A stretch of 64,000 nucleotides of DNA from contig CM024190.1 in NCBI GenBank assembly GCA_013433145.1, forward strand, positions 62,001-126,000. Reading direction: 5' to 3'. Both the position numbers and the translations under genes were made by a program. The number at the start of each line of letters is the position of its first letter. The stretch's first letter is position 1. This document shows positions 48,964 to 61,267 of the stretch, piece after piece. The DNA is from Ascaris suum. Its lineage: Eukaryota > Nematoda > Chromadorea > Rhabditida > Ascarididae. The notes under the pieces were generated by a model. It ran no database searches. It had not been told where the DNA came from and saw only the letters and a program-made list of their open reading frames with translations.

Positions 48964-49240
48964 CTTATCGCTGTAATGATATGGTGTGCCCGAACTTTAC
49001 TATAAACGAAGTGCAGATCACTCTTTTTCAACCTTAGCATCGTATTACTCTTCTACTTATTGTTCTATTTCCTCGAATGTCAATTCCGAGGAATGTTTTC
49101 CCAATTATCAGAAGTTTTGTTCCGTTGGACCTTGGAGTTGGGAGCACATCGTCTAGACGAAAGCATGCGTAATTAATGTGCGAGAATACATAAGCGCGCC
49201 CCCACTTACCGCTGTAATTATATGGTGTGCTTGAATTTAA
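48964..49240. repeat. Diverged direct repeat pair, 241 bp apart
   Basis: A 36-base segment at 48964-48999 recurs at 49205-49240 with about six differences; the core GGTGTGC is shared. Weaker matches continue upstream of both copies (a TCAG...TTCC word and a GCA..ATCGT word), suggesting an old duplication of a larger unit with indels. Between the copies lies a perfect 7-bp hairpin, 49069-49075 with 49087-49093. Confidence 0.6.
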
Positions 49241-52200
49241 TTCCACATATGTAAACACAACCCATCGCACACCGGCATCCGAAATGTTCTTCTACTCTTT
49301 ACCGCCGTCTTTCCTGGCAATCATTGCCCTGCAAAAAAAAGTACTGCAATCGCTTATTCCGTCCTCCTCATTCCCACAGCTACTGTCGTTATTCAACGTG
49401 TTTATCGAGGTTTACTCTGAGGATTTCTGTGGCTTTATTTTCTCAGGCAACTTAAAAGTCGATCAGTTGGTATAGTTATTTTTTGGGGGAGTTACTTCGA
49501 TTTGACGCAAAATAGGATTGCACGTTTGCCAACACTGAAGACCGATCGCTGTGCAGTGTCTTGTAATGCCGGCAGCTGTGCTTTTCAAAACAGTCTTGCA
49601 CCATTGTTGCAAATGCTATCGCCAGTCCCTATGTGACGTTTACAACATAAGAAACTAACAACTTGCAAGAAATGTTTGTTATTTGCGCGTGTAAAAAGTA
49701 CGCACCCATTCACTCTGGACGGATAGCAGTCGCATGCAAACGGCGGTTTGTAAGTCTTATTATTATTGTTTTGCAATTTCCTTGGTGAAACGCTCATTGT
49801 GGCAACGTCATCCCTTCCTGTACATCGATTTGCACATGCGTGCACATTTCACAATTAAAGTACTGCGGAAGTCTAATATATATTCTACACTAGAAGGTTG
49901 CCTTTCTCAACAGCAATGAAAACACTGTGAATACTGTGAGTGCTGCCAAAGGGAATAAAAAGAATACTTTTTTCTCAAATATAACTGCTGCCACAGAACT
50001 TGCAATATTTCTGTTCCTGCATTAGGCTAGCAAAGTATCGAAACAAGGCGGTACGCACATTTCATTTGGTTTCTAGTGTAGGCTGTTAGGATGATGAAAC
50101 GTGATGCGATTGAAGCATGCGATCTTTACTCAACTTGATTTAAAGTGCGCTATCTGTTTGCGAAGGTCGACATTTCCTTGTGCGCCATAAATATGCAAAT
50201 ACGAATATGAACATGCAGGTGTTTTTGCATTCACACAATTACAGCGCAGAGTGTTAAAAAGTGGAGTGGTTAACATTGATCATTCCTATCAATATGTAAT
50301 TTGCATTACGGTATAGAAATTTTGAAATCATTTCGCGGTGATAAACAGATAATAAAAGATGGTCAATGACCCCACAATTCCTCAACTCCTGCCACCCAGC
50401 TCTAATAAGCGCTATTTGCTATAACGACGTTAAACAGAAAAGCTTTTCCTCTTTGAGTGATGGCGAACCATGTTCATGACTTTGCATCCTTCCCACATTA
50501 GAGCTTTTAATTTAGTGTGCAGATTGTACTTACCCATATGCAATTCTGTAATTAACTTTGACTTCTCGCATCAATTACCCTATCATTTTTAGGTCACGAA
50601 CTCCCCATTCCCACTTTCTCCTTCTCTTTCCTTTTATTTTTATAGTCGGCCACTATTTCCGAACTTCCGTTGGGTGTCGTTTTGAAAAAAAGTGAAATAA
50701 GATAGCGACGATCGGCGTCTGAGTGATTTATGCTGCCATCGGTATCAGTTTTGCTGTTCTTCATGAAGAGGATTGAGACCTTCAAATTCAGTTTTCTATA
50801 GCTGTTCGACTAAAGGCATCGATATCTGTTTCCCGAGCTCCGTCACGAGAATATCTCGAAAGACTTGTGAGCTGTGTTGAGGAGTATGCCTGAATTCATT
50901 GCGTTTTCATCGGTCACCTCCTTTTCACTCACATAGATATTTAGGGTAGTAGTGAGAATGAAAGATTCAGTGAGGCGACGGACGCATGCTCGATAAGTCA
51001 GGGATAAGTGCGTGATTAACACAAACTGCCTTTTCTGGAAAGGCAGTCAGAGTATCGGAGGAATGAGTTCGCTTTTTAAATTTTCGTTTGCAAGCGAACC
51101 GTGGGAGTCTTGTGTCTAATCTGCTCATACACTAATCTGCTCCTCTGTCTGGTGCCTTTAACCAAAACGTACTGCAGCTGTTGTTAGCTAATTTGGCCGA
51201 TGCGATCTCCACCATAAGTGATTCCTTCACAAATATCAAACTATGCCGTGAACCTCCAAAGAAGCAAATATTTCGATCACTTTGGTCCGCAGAACGAATC
51301 TTTCGCAAAGGTTTGCATGAGCGGTCGTTTCGACTAAAATTTGAGCGCGTTAGTGCGCAAATTTTATTCTTCACATACAGCCGATTAAAGCGATCATTGT
51401 GGTGAAAGGAATCGGAAAGGCCCGTATTCTAGATGCCTCTTTGCTTCGCTTTCCCAGTTGTTTTCTCAGCACATCTCCATGCCCAGCTCAAGTCATGTTT
51501 ACTGATAGTTTTGTCCCGAATTTTTTTAACAGCTTTCATTTATTCCCACGGCCTCCACAATCAGGTGATGTTATCTGTCCGAGTAGCTGTAGATGCTGCA
51601 TGCCACCAGGAAGGTTCATCTTAACAGAAACCTTCTCGGCTAGATAGAAGACGCTCTCAAATGAAAGCTGTCTCAACTCCACTTGAAATATATAGTGATG
51701 CGCCACTGAAACCACATCCCAGATGCCTGTTCATTGAAGCACGATCCTTCATAAAAAGGCTTCAGCACGTCTGTTCGCACAACTTAACTTGTTATCTACT
51801 ATGCTAGTTGCAATTGAATTTGCAATGTTGACACGCACGCTCATTCTGCTCCTAGGGGTCAAAAGTTGCCTTCTTACTATCAGTTCTCCGATCCTTTCTT
51901 CTCACAACATGAAAAGTTTCATCTAACTGAAAATGCAAACCCTGTCTTATGTGTTTCACATCACCATCACTTAAGGCGCTCCGCAGCCGCAGTTTCGCGG
52001 TAACGGTGCAGATCCTGTCTACTTCTACAACGTTGCTCAAGCTTTCAAAGCCTCATGAACTATTTTGATTTCAGTTGGATGTCAATGAGAAAAGAGAGCA
52101 GGGAGGTTACTACGTGCCGTATTCTGCTGTGCTTAGAGCCGTATGCGACTTCAAGGAAAGAGCTATTTGGAGGTTACATAGCAACGATTCATAGTTTCTC

Positions 52201-54078
52201 TTTCACTCATATAAAGCTTTATAAATAGCTTGGATGTCAATCATCTATCACTCAAATTATCTTTCATAAACAACAGGTGCTCTAGAAATTATGAAGCGAA
52301 TTTTGGGACCACCATGAAGCTGGACGGGTGAGCATCTTTCCGCTGAATCAATCCCTCATACGTTTTCGATCCTGCCATTACTTGGCTCTAGGTTGTGCAT
52401 AATCCTTGATAACTCTCAACTGCATCCCTAAACACTGTACTACAATTTCTAAATTTTTTAAGGCTACGACTGTGCTGTTACATGCTTCTGCAGGTGGAAT
52501 GTTCTTGTAGTGAAGTACAGTTGCGGGCGAAAAAGCGAAAACTTATGACACCTTTGCGTCATGGAGTATGATACATAGTAATTTGGTGGGCTTAAGAGAA
52601 TCAGTGCCGTATGAGAATGCACTAGAGAATATACACTAATTTCAGTGCCCTAACTTTTGTAGGATACATCACAAGCAAATGAAATAATGGCTTCCGTGCT
52701 TCAACTCGAGTGTTCTGGTGAAACAACCAAAATTCGACTGCTCTAGGAATAGTCCAGCCATTGAATGCAACGTTTAGTGTGTTTTATGGATTTTCTTTAA
52801 GTACAACAAATTTTCCTATTCAGGGCTAAAAACAACCTGTTTCTTACCTTGTCATCAGTTAATGATTGTAACTCTTTTTTTATAACAGTGCACTTTGTTC
52901 CGGAATGCACATTTTCGATTCAATTCGTTTTCCAGCACTGATGCAAACGTAGATCGAAAATTCCCGAAATTCGGCGTTTAAAAGCAACAGAGAAGACTTA
53001 AGGTTAACATAAAGGCCTATATATAATTGCACGTTTTTGTTTATATCCGGTGGCTTTATTCACGTCAGTGAATTATGACAACAAAGAAATATGCTAAGCA
53101 TTGAAAGACTCCCATGCCACATTTTAGCTCGCTTCCTCAACACCATCCACCGGTGGACTGCCTTTATTAGAGATCTTTGTAAAGGCCTCTTTCTCACTGG
53201 TTGCATGTAGAAGAGAGAATAGTTTTTTGCGGTATGGAACACTGTGCATTCAATGAGCGTAAGCTCGGTGCCTGAACATGTTAGCCAAAAGTTGAAAGAA
53301 GAACAAAAGGAGAACTGTTGCAGAGTACTTTGACGCTGTGGCTTTTTTAACTGCTTATTTAGAATACTGCTTCGCATTTTATTCATAGCGTTTTTATGCG
53401 ACTTAGAATCCTCTAGAAGAAGTTCTGTGAAGCTATACGCCACCAGAATGCACTTGAGTGCACTTTTTGTACATCACGTGCCATACATTAGGGTGTCCCA
53501 ATGATAGGAGATTGTCCTCTCGGGAGTGAGCAAACTTCACCACGTCTCATATCAATGATTATGCGGATTTTTACTCGCTGCTCCGCTGCCGCATCAGTGT
53601 GCGCAGAGTGGTTTACTCAACCTTGTGTGTTTCTCAGTGTCGTTGCACGGATATAATTCTCACCCCACATGTTCAAAGCCATCTGCATTTCGGTTGCCCC
53701 TGCATTTCCTTAGCATAAGTATTCATCACAGCAGCGAACATCCATCACAACAAGAAGGATAAACCAACGTGATTCACATGCTCAAGTGCCTTCAAATAGC
53801 TGTCAGCATATTCGGAAAGAATTAAGAGAACATGGGTTTCCGCAGTCACTATTCTGCGGGTTAAAAAAGTCTGCGATTGCGAAACTCCCACGATCACCGC
53901 GAGGATCCCTATAACTGTTCGATTCATTGCGAATTGCAATCATCGTGACGCATCACGTTAAACAAAGCGAAGAACAATTTGCTTTGTTGTTGTTTGACAG
54001 GCAGATTGCATCATCAGCAAGTTTCTCGTGCATTTCAACTTCTGCTCAATTTCCGTTGCAGAGAAAGCTCTTAAACGC
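49241..54078. other. No gene seen
   Basis: Scattered frames up to 127 codons (53060-53443, minus), none recognised. No repeat or RNA gene stands out. Confidence 0.4.
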
Positions 54079-54104
54079 CTTACAAAAAAATGTTTTTTTG
54101 TAAG
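54079..54104. repeat. 26-bp palindrome with A7/T7 arms
   Basis: CTTACAAAAAAA and TTTTTTTGTAAG, 12 bp each, are separated only by TG. Each outer end contains GTAAG on one strand, so the palindrome presents a 5' splice-site-like word on both strands. Confidence 0.75.
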
Positions 54105-54494
54105 TCCTGTTCTGTTCCTTGCCCGTTTCACCAAACAGAGCCCAGAATTCAGCTGTTAACATTTCTCAGCTGCACCTGTTCCTTCTTGCCTTCATTCGAT
54201 TCACTTAAAACTATGATGTTTTAGTTCAGTCCGTCTGTCAATGTCTCCATTCGTTCTTCGCTCATTAAGTCATCTCTTAATACTCACTGGATCAGTGCGG
54301 TTTCCCACTCATATTCTCGTCGATGATCTGCTTAACGACGCTGATCGCATCCATTTTTTTCCACATTTTTCCTCATTAGCAAGTGAAGGAGGCAATACTC
54401 CACTGTTTGAACGTTTTTTCAGGCAAAGTGGGCTCCTCGCGAAGAGCCCGTATAGCCTCTGCGAGTTGCCTGCGAGAAGCTCAACCACCTCATT
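54105..54494. other. No gene seen; small hairpin
   Basis: An open frame at 54241-54522 (+) is unrecognised and runs into the C-run tract. A perfect 6-bp inverted repeat, 54430-54435 with 54444-54449, encloses an 8-base loop. Confidence 0.4.
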
Positions 54495-54515
54495 CCCCTC
54501 CCCCCCCCCCTCCCC
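54495..54515 (-). repeat. C-run tract, G-quadruplex pattern on minus strand
   Basis: The + strand reads C4, T, C11, T, C4. On the minus strand this gives G-runs with single A spacers, enough for a quadruplex because the eleven-base run can supply two tetrad columns. Confidence 0.75.
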
Positions 54516-57500
54516 TCCATGAAGATCCTGTGGATATATGCTTTTCCACTGGCTAGGGAAGAGGAGGGCGAAGAACTGGCGAGGCGAGCAAGTCCCAGGC
54601 AGTGAGCATTGTTGTTACCCTCTCTTTCATCTGCTTCACTAATTCAACTGTTCCCTTCTCCTGACCAGTTAAAGCAGTGTGCAAGTGCAGTCGAAGGCGA
54701 TGGTGGACGATCCTCACTGCAAGTGGAAATTGTAAAATATAAGCGTAGCTGTTAAATTTAACTGTTAAATTCGTCTGCTTCGTTCTAACAAACTTTGTAG
54801 CTAGTCAGGTCTTGAAATTCTTTTTCTAACAGTTTCCCACATCCTAGATTAGCCTCTGTTGATAAGACATGTGCAACACATCCTTCATACTTTTGTTGAT
54901 CTCGTCTTTTGCACAAATTTCCATTAGAAGATTCCGCCTTTTATCACCTGACCGATGTAAAATGCATGCATCTTTGAGAAGTGATGAATCTCTTTAGGTT
55001 GAGGTGAAAGGTAGTACAATGGGATGAGTTTATGGTTGGACGTTATGGCCATCAAAACTCCTGACTTTGACGTGAATGGTTTTGTAGGTGCGGAAGTAAA
55101 ACTGTAGGACGGCAAGATGAACGAAAAGGAGTGCAGAGCGACTTTATAGCAATGAGCTTCAAAAGTGTCTGTTTCCTGAAGCGCACAAAGAAGCTGAGCT
55201 GCACTGGGAGATATACGGATAGAATAGACTGTAATCTGAGAGCTGCTGTCTCAGCGAGATGTCTGTTGCACAGCATTGACTTCTCTCATTCGCTGCTTTC
55301 ATAGTTGGTGTTGCATAGAGCACTTTATTTTACTTTCAGCTCGAGCTCGACCACTCGATGTAGGTGCCGACCACTCCAATTCTTCAATGTCCTTCTTGAA
55401 ATTTTCTACGCAAAAAGCACTCTGACGGTGCATCGTCAGTGCATGTGCATAAGTGTCCGCCCATCTGTTTGCTTGTGCGATAGTTTCAACTCGGGAAGGA
55501 CTGAAAGCTGAGCTACGATTTCGATGGTTACAACGTACTTCATAGAGTGACATTTCATTTCACGTTCCTTCATGAAATTCTAATAGAGTTGAGGGTGATT
55601 CGAGGTGGGAAGAAATTTGCCGCCTTGCAACCGATTTGTTCTTCATTTTTGCTAAGATCGGGTTACAAATAAATGAGTTTTCGTACGTTTGATCGTGCAG
55701 AAGATCAGACCATGTAAAATATGAGTACATTTTTCTGTTTCGGTTGTTTTTGACTTGCAGTTTTGTGAAACTGGCTAGTCCTATAGGCTTGGGGCAAAAT
55801 ACCAACTCCCTTGGCCCGCTACTCCGCTTTATTATTTTCCGAACAAAGGCGATCAAAGTTCTTGAAAATTCTGAGAAAATTAGCAAAAAAACTTCTGTAC
55901 CATGCTGTTCTTCACCTCAAGTCATTTCGGTGGAAACGGGATGAACTTTTCTAGGGTCACCTGCCTCCTCATCGTACCAAAATAATTCATTGCCTTCACG
56001 CCGAAGGAGCTGATTTCATCTTTCACCAATTTTCTTACTGTCGTAGGAATAACACGCCTGCAGAGGCACGTTAATAGCCAGTCACTCGGATATGAGAGCC
56101 CTTTTACATTTGTTAGATGCCTGCGTCGAATATACATCGTATTTGGCGTCATTCCTTTCATTTAACGGCGACATAGAATGACTTGCGTTTTGCTGGCAAG
56201 ATATGTCGTTGTGTTACTGTCTTGTTAGCTTCTGACATTACACTTCTGGGAAGACGTCGCTGGCCTCCAACTGGGTATACAGTTTGCCTTTTTGGCCGAA
56301 ATGTGATAATGAGGAAAGCGAGTCCTTTATAGCAGGTAGCAGAATTACGCTACTATTAAATGCAGCTCTGTTTTCTCATCCGAATCATACGCTGATGGCT
56401 ACAGGAACGATCAGCTTAAGTAGGCTTAGGTTCAGTGCTTCTCCAGCACTCTGTTTCTCATCGGTACTCCTTCCAACTAGGTACTGCTCTAAAGAACATT
56501 ACGTTCCGAACAGCTGATATTATCACACTGTCACAACGCTGTGTTGACGTACATATATCGTGGCAGTAGAAGACTATTGTCATCATGATAAGCAACTAAG
56601 ATATATTGCAGTCCGGTGTATTTTTCTGTTCCACCTCACCTTTCGCGAAACGAAACTTTCTTGCGGACTGCTTTTGAGGCAAAAAGAACAGTCTGATGAG
56701 AGAGCGCTATATTTGCTAACTTCCTTAATCCGCTGCTCATCTGATTTCGGCCAGTTCGTCCGCCAATTTCTTAAGGTGGCTTGATTGGCGGTCGATTAAA
56801 GTATTGGGCAGCCTATCTCCACGAGATTAAATTCCATTTGATACGGTACTTTGTCGGCCGATTTTCGTTTTTTCTTCTATTTCTTCAATTCTGCAACTGT
56901 TGAAATATTTCTAAGAAATATATATATATATGAGATCTGATTCATAGGCTTGAGTAACCACTTCCTCTTGAAACAGTTTCCAGCGAAGGGAACAAAGCCG
57001 AAACTCAGTGTGACGGGCAAGAGCACAGCGACACTGTCGAGCAAAGGGCCATTTATGCCAACGTGTTGTATTCATAGCTGTGTTTTCTTTCAATTGCATT
57101 TCGTACTTTTCTCTCACTGATGGTGTAGCAAAATTCAGAAAACTCAAAATATTGTTTGTGGAAAGATAAGCAATTTCGTGCACTAGCAAAGCAAAGGTTC
57201 CAGTAAATGCGGTATCTGCCTTAGGTCTTTTGGTTTGCGAGGTTTTACCACTTATCACATAAAACTCGATCGCAAGAAACTGCTATATTTGAAGGAATTT
57301 TGCACTGAAATTCAATATTTTCTGGTTGACAAGTATTGGACACCAAAAAAGGCACCCATCGTGTTTATGGCCTAATTGAGGAAGCATTAACAATACTGTT
57401 TGCGAAAACTTGACGTTCATAATCGTTCGTAGTTTTCTCAAAACATGAGCGACGTTTCAGTGCGCTTTAATTCATATTTTCTGTTTAAGTTGATGCGTAG

Positions 57501-58771
57501 ATACGATAAGCATTTCTCGTGTCGAAGATGTATGTTGATGGCTGCTGTTGTAATCGGCGAAACATCTCATTATCAAACTCATTCGAATAAGTGTAGGCCA
57601 CTTCATTTAATAAAATCCAATTTCCGATTCCGTGGTATGGATTTATGGTTTCGGCTCACCTTTCTCTCTGTTCAACTGATCACTTCGGCTTTCTCCTGTC
57701 AACTGTATGCCTAATTTTTTTCTTCGGCAGTCTCCTAACATGTCCCACTGTTTGCAAAACAGCCAATAAACAACAGTGTGTCACATCCGCTTTTGCAATT
57801 TTCACTCGTCATTTGCTTCTCAAGCGTAACTGTCCCTGTTATCCATTGAAGTTTCTCTTAGCCGACTCAAATCAGAAGTAATAAGACGGCATTAGTCATT
57901 CAAACTGCCGAAATTGATGCCTACAACTGTCATGCCCTCTCACATTTGCAGAACAAATTTTCGTCTCTATTTTAGGGTGAGCCGTGCATGCTCGACTTAA
58001 CCGAAGCAGGTTTTTGGTCGACAGGAAGCAGCCAACGAAGTAACAAATAATACCCACGAAACGGTTGTTCACTGCACCTAACGCAAAGAGCTGCTCGCAC
58101 TACATTTGATCGAGTGCTTTTGCAGCTGCCGTTGGTGAATGACGCATTACAAGAGTTCCGTTGTCTTTCAGTGATGTGCTTTTCTGGCGCCATATCAGAA
58201 AGGCGTTCGACATTGTCTATAAATTGTACTTTAGCAAGAGACGATGCATATGGTAGGGTACACGAGTTTCATGAAGCTCTCTCAAGGTGTTGTTCGTTTA
58301 TGACGTTCGGCGACCACTGAAATCAGCACCCAATAATTCTTTCTTTCCAGCAGACTCCAATAGGTGACACTGTATGGTTTGTAGCTCAGCTCTAAATAAA
58401 GTCGCCGCATCTATGTATTATGGTCCAAACGCTACTGAAGTAGACGCCTTCAGCAAAAGCTTAAACCTTTGACGATCCCCGGAAACATGTGCTGTATCGG
58501 CAAATGGCCGGATTAGAACATGCTGTTTTTTAAACGACTTTTTACGTTTCTTTTGTTTCATTTTTCTAGCGCTAATAGAGAAAAGCGGTTGATTTCTAGC
58601 GATTGAGGCGATAAACACTAGCGCTCTAAAGAGTTGCTTTGTAGTGACCTGAATTTAAAGCTAGCATTGTTTCCGATTCACCCTGCTAAGTCGTACAGGT
58701 ATCTGCACTGAAGCGCTTACAAAGTCAGTGACGCTGTATATAAGCAATTTGCTAACGCTCGGATCATTTTA
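54516..58771. other. No gene seen
   Basis: Contains an AT dinucleotide repeat of seven units at 56918-56931 and many short unrecognised frames on both strands. Confidence 0.4.
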
Positions 58772-58791
58772 AGGAGGTATCGGTACCTCCT
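58772..58791. repeat. Perfect 8-bp hairpin with TCGG loop
   Basis: AGGAGGTA at 58772-58779 and TACCTCCT at 58784-58791 enclose TCGG. It does not match the histone 3' stem-loop consensus. No T-run follows. Confidence 0.65.
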
Positions 58792-60499
58792 GCTCTTCAA
58801 TACCCCGATACACATGCACCCCAGTCTGTCGTAGTGCTGATTATGCTCTGCAAAAGGCGTCATGAGAGGCTCTGTAATTGGTGATTGAAGATTATACAGC
58901 ATCCCATAGAAGAGCTGCTTTTGGTGCTGCCGATCAAACGCACTCTCTATAGCTTTTCTCGCGCGTAAATCTATTCTTTGAGTTTAACTGTTTCTTTGGT
59001 GTCTTTTTTCTGCTCCTCACATTGCTCTAAGTGGCGGTGTCTATTGTTTTCTGCCGTGATGCAATGAGGAAGTCTAAACGTTTTGTCCTCTTTCCTTGAA
59101 GATCACGTTAATAGTAGTAATCTTTTCTCCTGGAACGCCTCTTGAACACAGAAGTTCTGATTAGAGAAGGTATAACCTCGACGTAAAAACATGGTCATTG
59201 GTGGGAAAAATTATCTAAGCGTCTTTCAAATTTTGAGAACTTTTGGTGTCAAACTGTTTCTGACTTCTGAACCTTAGTGATCCTGGCAATATTTAAAATA
59301 CGTACGAATGCTTTTTCTAAAAAGAAGGCCGTTCGGTATGCTGCATATTGTCAAACGAAGCTCATCGGCGGTTCATCAAGTTCGCATGTTGCTGGAAATA
59401 CTTTTGGTCGTAAATCTAAGACAGCTTCAGGAATCGCTTTCATGTTTTTTTTTTTTTTTCGTTTCGTTTCTTCAGTTTCGGCTGTTTTCTGGCTCTCTCT
59501 TAATTGTTACTATTCAGTGTGACTCGCAGACCTGTATAAAAGGTTGTTCTTCTTGCACTGAACTTCAACGGTTTGCAGTGGTGATTCTTTCGTTATTGCG
59601 TCCATTGGCTCAGCAATTAAATATCCCATTTCTGTGTGGGGAATGAGCAGACGTTGGACGCCTTATATCTAAGCGGCAAGTTCGAGCATGAAGACTAATT
59701 AGGCTGTTTCAATGTAAATGATTTGTTAGTCGTCGATTTATTTCAATACATTCAAATCGACTTCTGCTCAGTTTGTCATCAACACGTGGAAACCTCGTAT
59801 TGCCCATACTTTTCTTGCGTGAGTGGGTAAGTTTTCGGTTTTCCTTCAAGCGTGTTCCGCCTTTCCATGTGATGTTTTCAGAGAGCGATAGTGATAACAA
59901 CTGTCTTCAGCAATTCATGAAAAACGTGTGTACTTCTTCATCATATTTCTTTTTAGTGCACCAAAACCTGAAGCGTAATGTTCAAATAAATTAATCTTTC
60001 ATACGACCAGTGGGAAGGTCTTCATCATGTTGTTTTATAGCCATGTGCGAAATAGTTTAGATCCTTCGATTCACTGAATTGTCTTATGCCATCTATGACC
60101 GTTTAATCGTCACGAGTTTGTTGCTCATGAGCCATGACACGTTTTTAAGCTCGCTAAGTACTTTTGTCCCCATCTTGCCATTGAAATCAACAGAACATAT
60201 TTTAGCATGAGAAGAGTGGGACAGCTCACAGTTGCGATCTTATACCTCTTCCGCGTATTTTGCATTATTTGCGTTGATTATGCGATATTTCTTAATTCCT
60301 TCATGCTCTCGCTGGAAACCATTCAGGAAAGATGACATTTTGTGTCTTCCTTAATCCTCAGCAGCCCTTCGCAATTTTGCTATCCAAGAAGCACTGTCTT
60401 CTCGTTGAGTGTTTTGGATTGCTGCTGCACCAACATCCTGAAATGTCCTTCCTGCTTCCCCTTTTTCGCCTCAACTGTTATCAAACTACGTACCCAAAT
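58792..60499. other. No gene seen; T15 run
   Basis: A homopolymer of fifteen T lies at 59445-59459. The open frames around it are unrecognised. Confidence 0.45.
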
Positions 60500-61267
60500 T
60501 TCCTATTTTATTTATTCATTTATTTATTATGTTTCATTTTGTTTTGTTTACTTTACTTATTTCCTTTATTTTACTTATTCCATTCATTTCATCCATTTCG
60601 TACATTTTACTCATTTTATTTTCCTTTCCATTCTATTTCTTCACTTGTTTTGTTTTTTCATTGATTTTATTTACTTCATTCCTTCTGCTTATTCAATTTT
60701 TTATTCATTCTCCCATTTTTCCATTTCTTATTCATTCCGTTTTTCTTTTTATTTTATCTTTTCCACTCATTCGACTTGTTTAGTTCATTCAAATGTTTTA
60801 ATTTATCTATTTTATTTATCAACTCTTGATTTATTTTATTCATTTAACTTATTCAATGTGTTCAATTTTTTGTTTTATTCTATCCATTTATTTTTGTTCA
60901 TCTTACTTTCTAAATCTTTTATTCATTTTTTTTCTATCTATTTTGTTTTCTCTATGTGACTAATGTTTTATCTTTTGTAGTTGTTTTTTTTTTAATCTTG
61001 CCCTCCTCATTGCTTATCCATTTTTTTGTTTTCGTTCATTTTGTTGTTTTATTTATTTTCTTTGTCTTTTGTTTCTTTTATTTATTTTGTCTGATTAATT
61101 CTTTAATTCCTTTTTTTTATTTATTTAATTTTTTTTTATTTATTAATTTTCTATTCGTTTAATTTATCCGGTTTATTCAATTTATCCGATTTATTCAATT
61201 TATTTGGTTTTTTCAACTTGTTTAATTTGTTTGATTTAGTCGATTTAATTATTTGTTTAGTCATTTG
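60500..61267. repeat. T-rich degenerate short-period satellite
   Basis: About 770 bases built from variants of TTTAT, TTCAT, TTTGT and CATTT with a period near five, almost free of G on the + strand. At the 3' end a clearer 18-bp unit, AATTTATCCGGTTTATTC, starts at 61161, 61179 and 61197, with a more diverged fourth copy from 61215. The repeat produces long Phe/Tyr/Ile/His-rich open frames, including one of 205 codons, which are artefacts. The minus strand is correspondingly A- and G-containing (purine-rich). Confidence 0.9.

Noticed and set aside
58772..58791. Hairpin considered as a histone 3' stem-loop or terminator
   Set aside because: Stem and loop do not match the histone consensus, no histone gene is near, and no T-run follows.
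60342..60959. 205-codon + frame, the longest in the window
   Set aside because: It is produced by the T-rich satellite from 60500. The Phe/Tyr/Ile/Ser/His monotony reflects the repeat, not a membrane protein.
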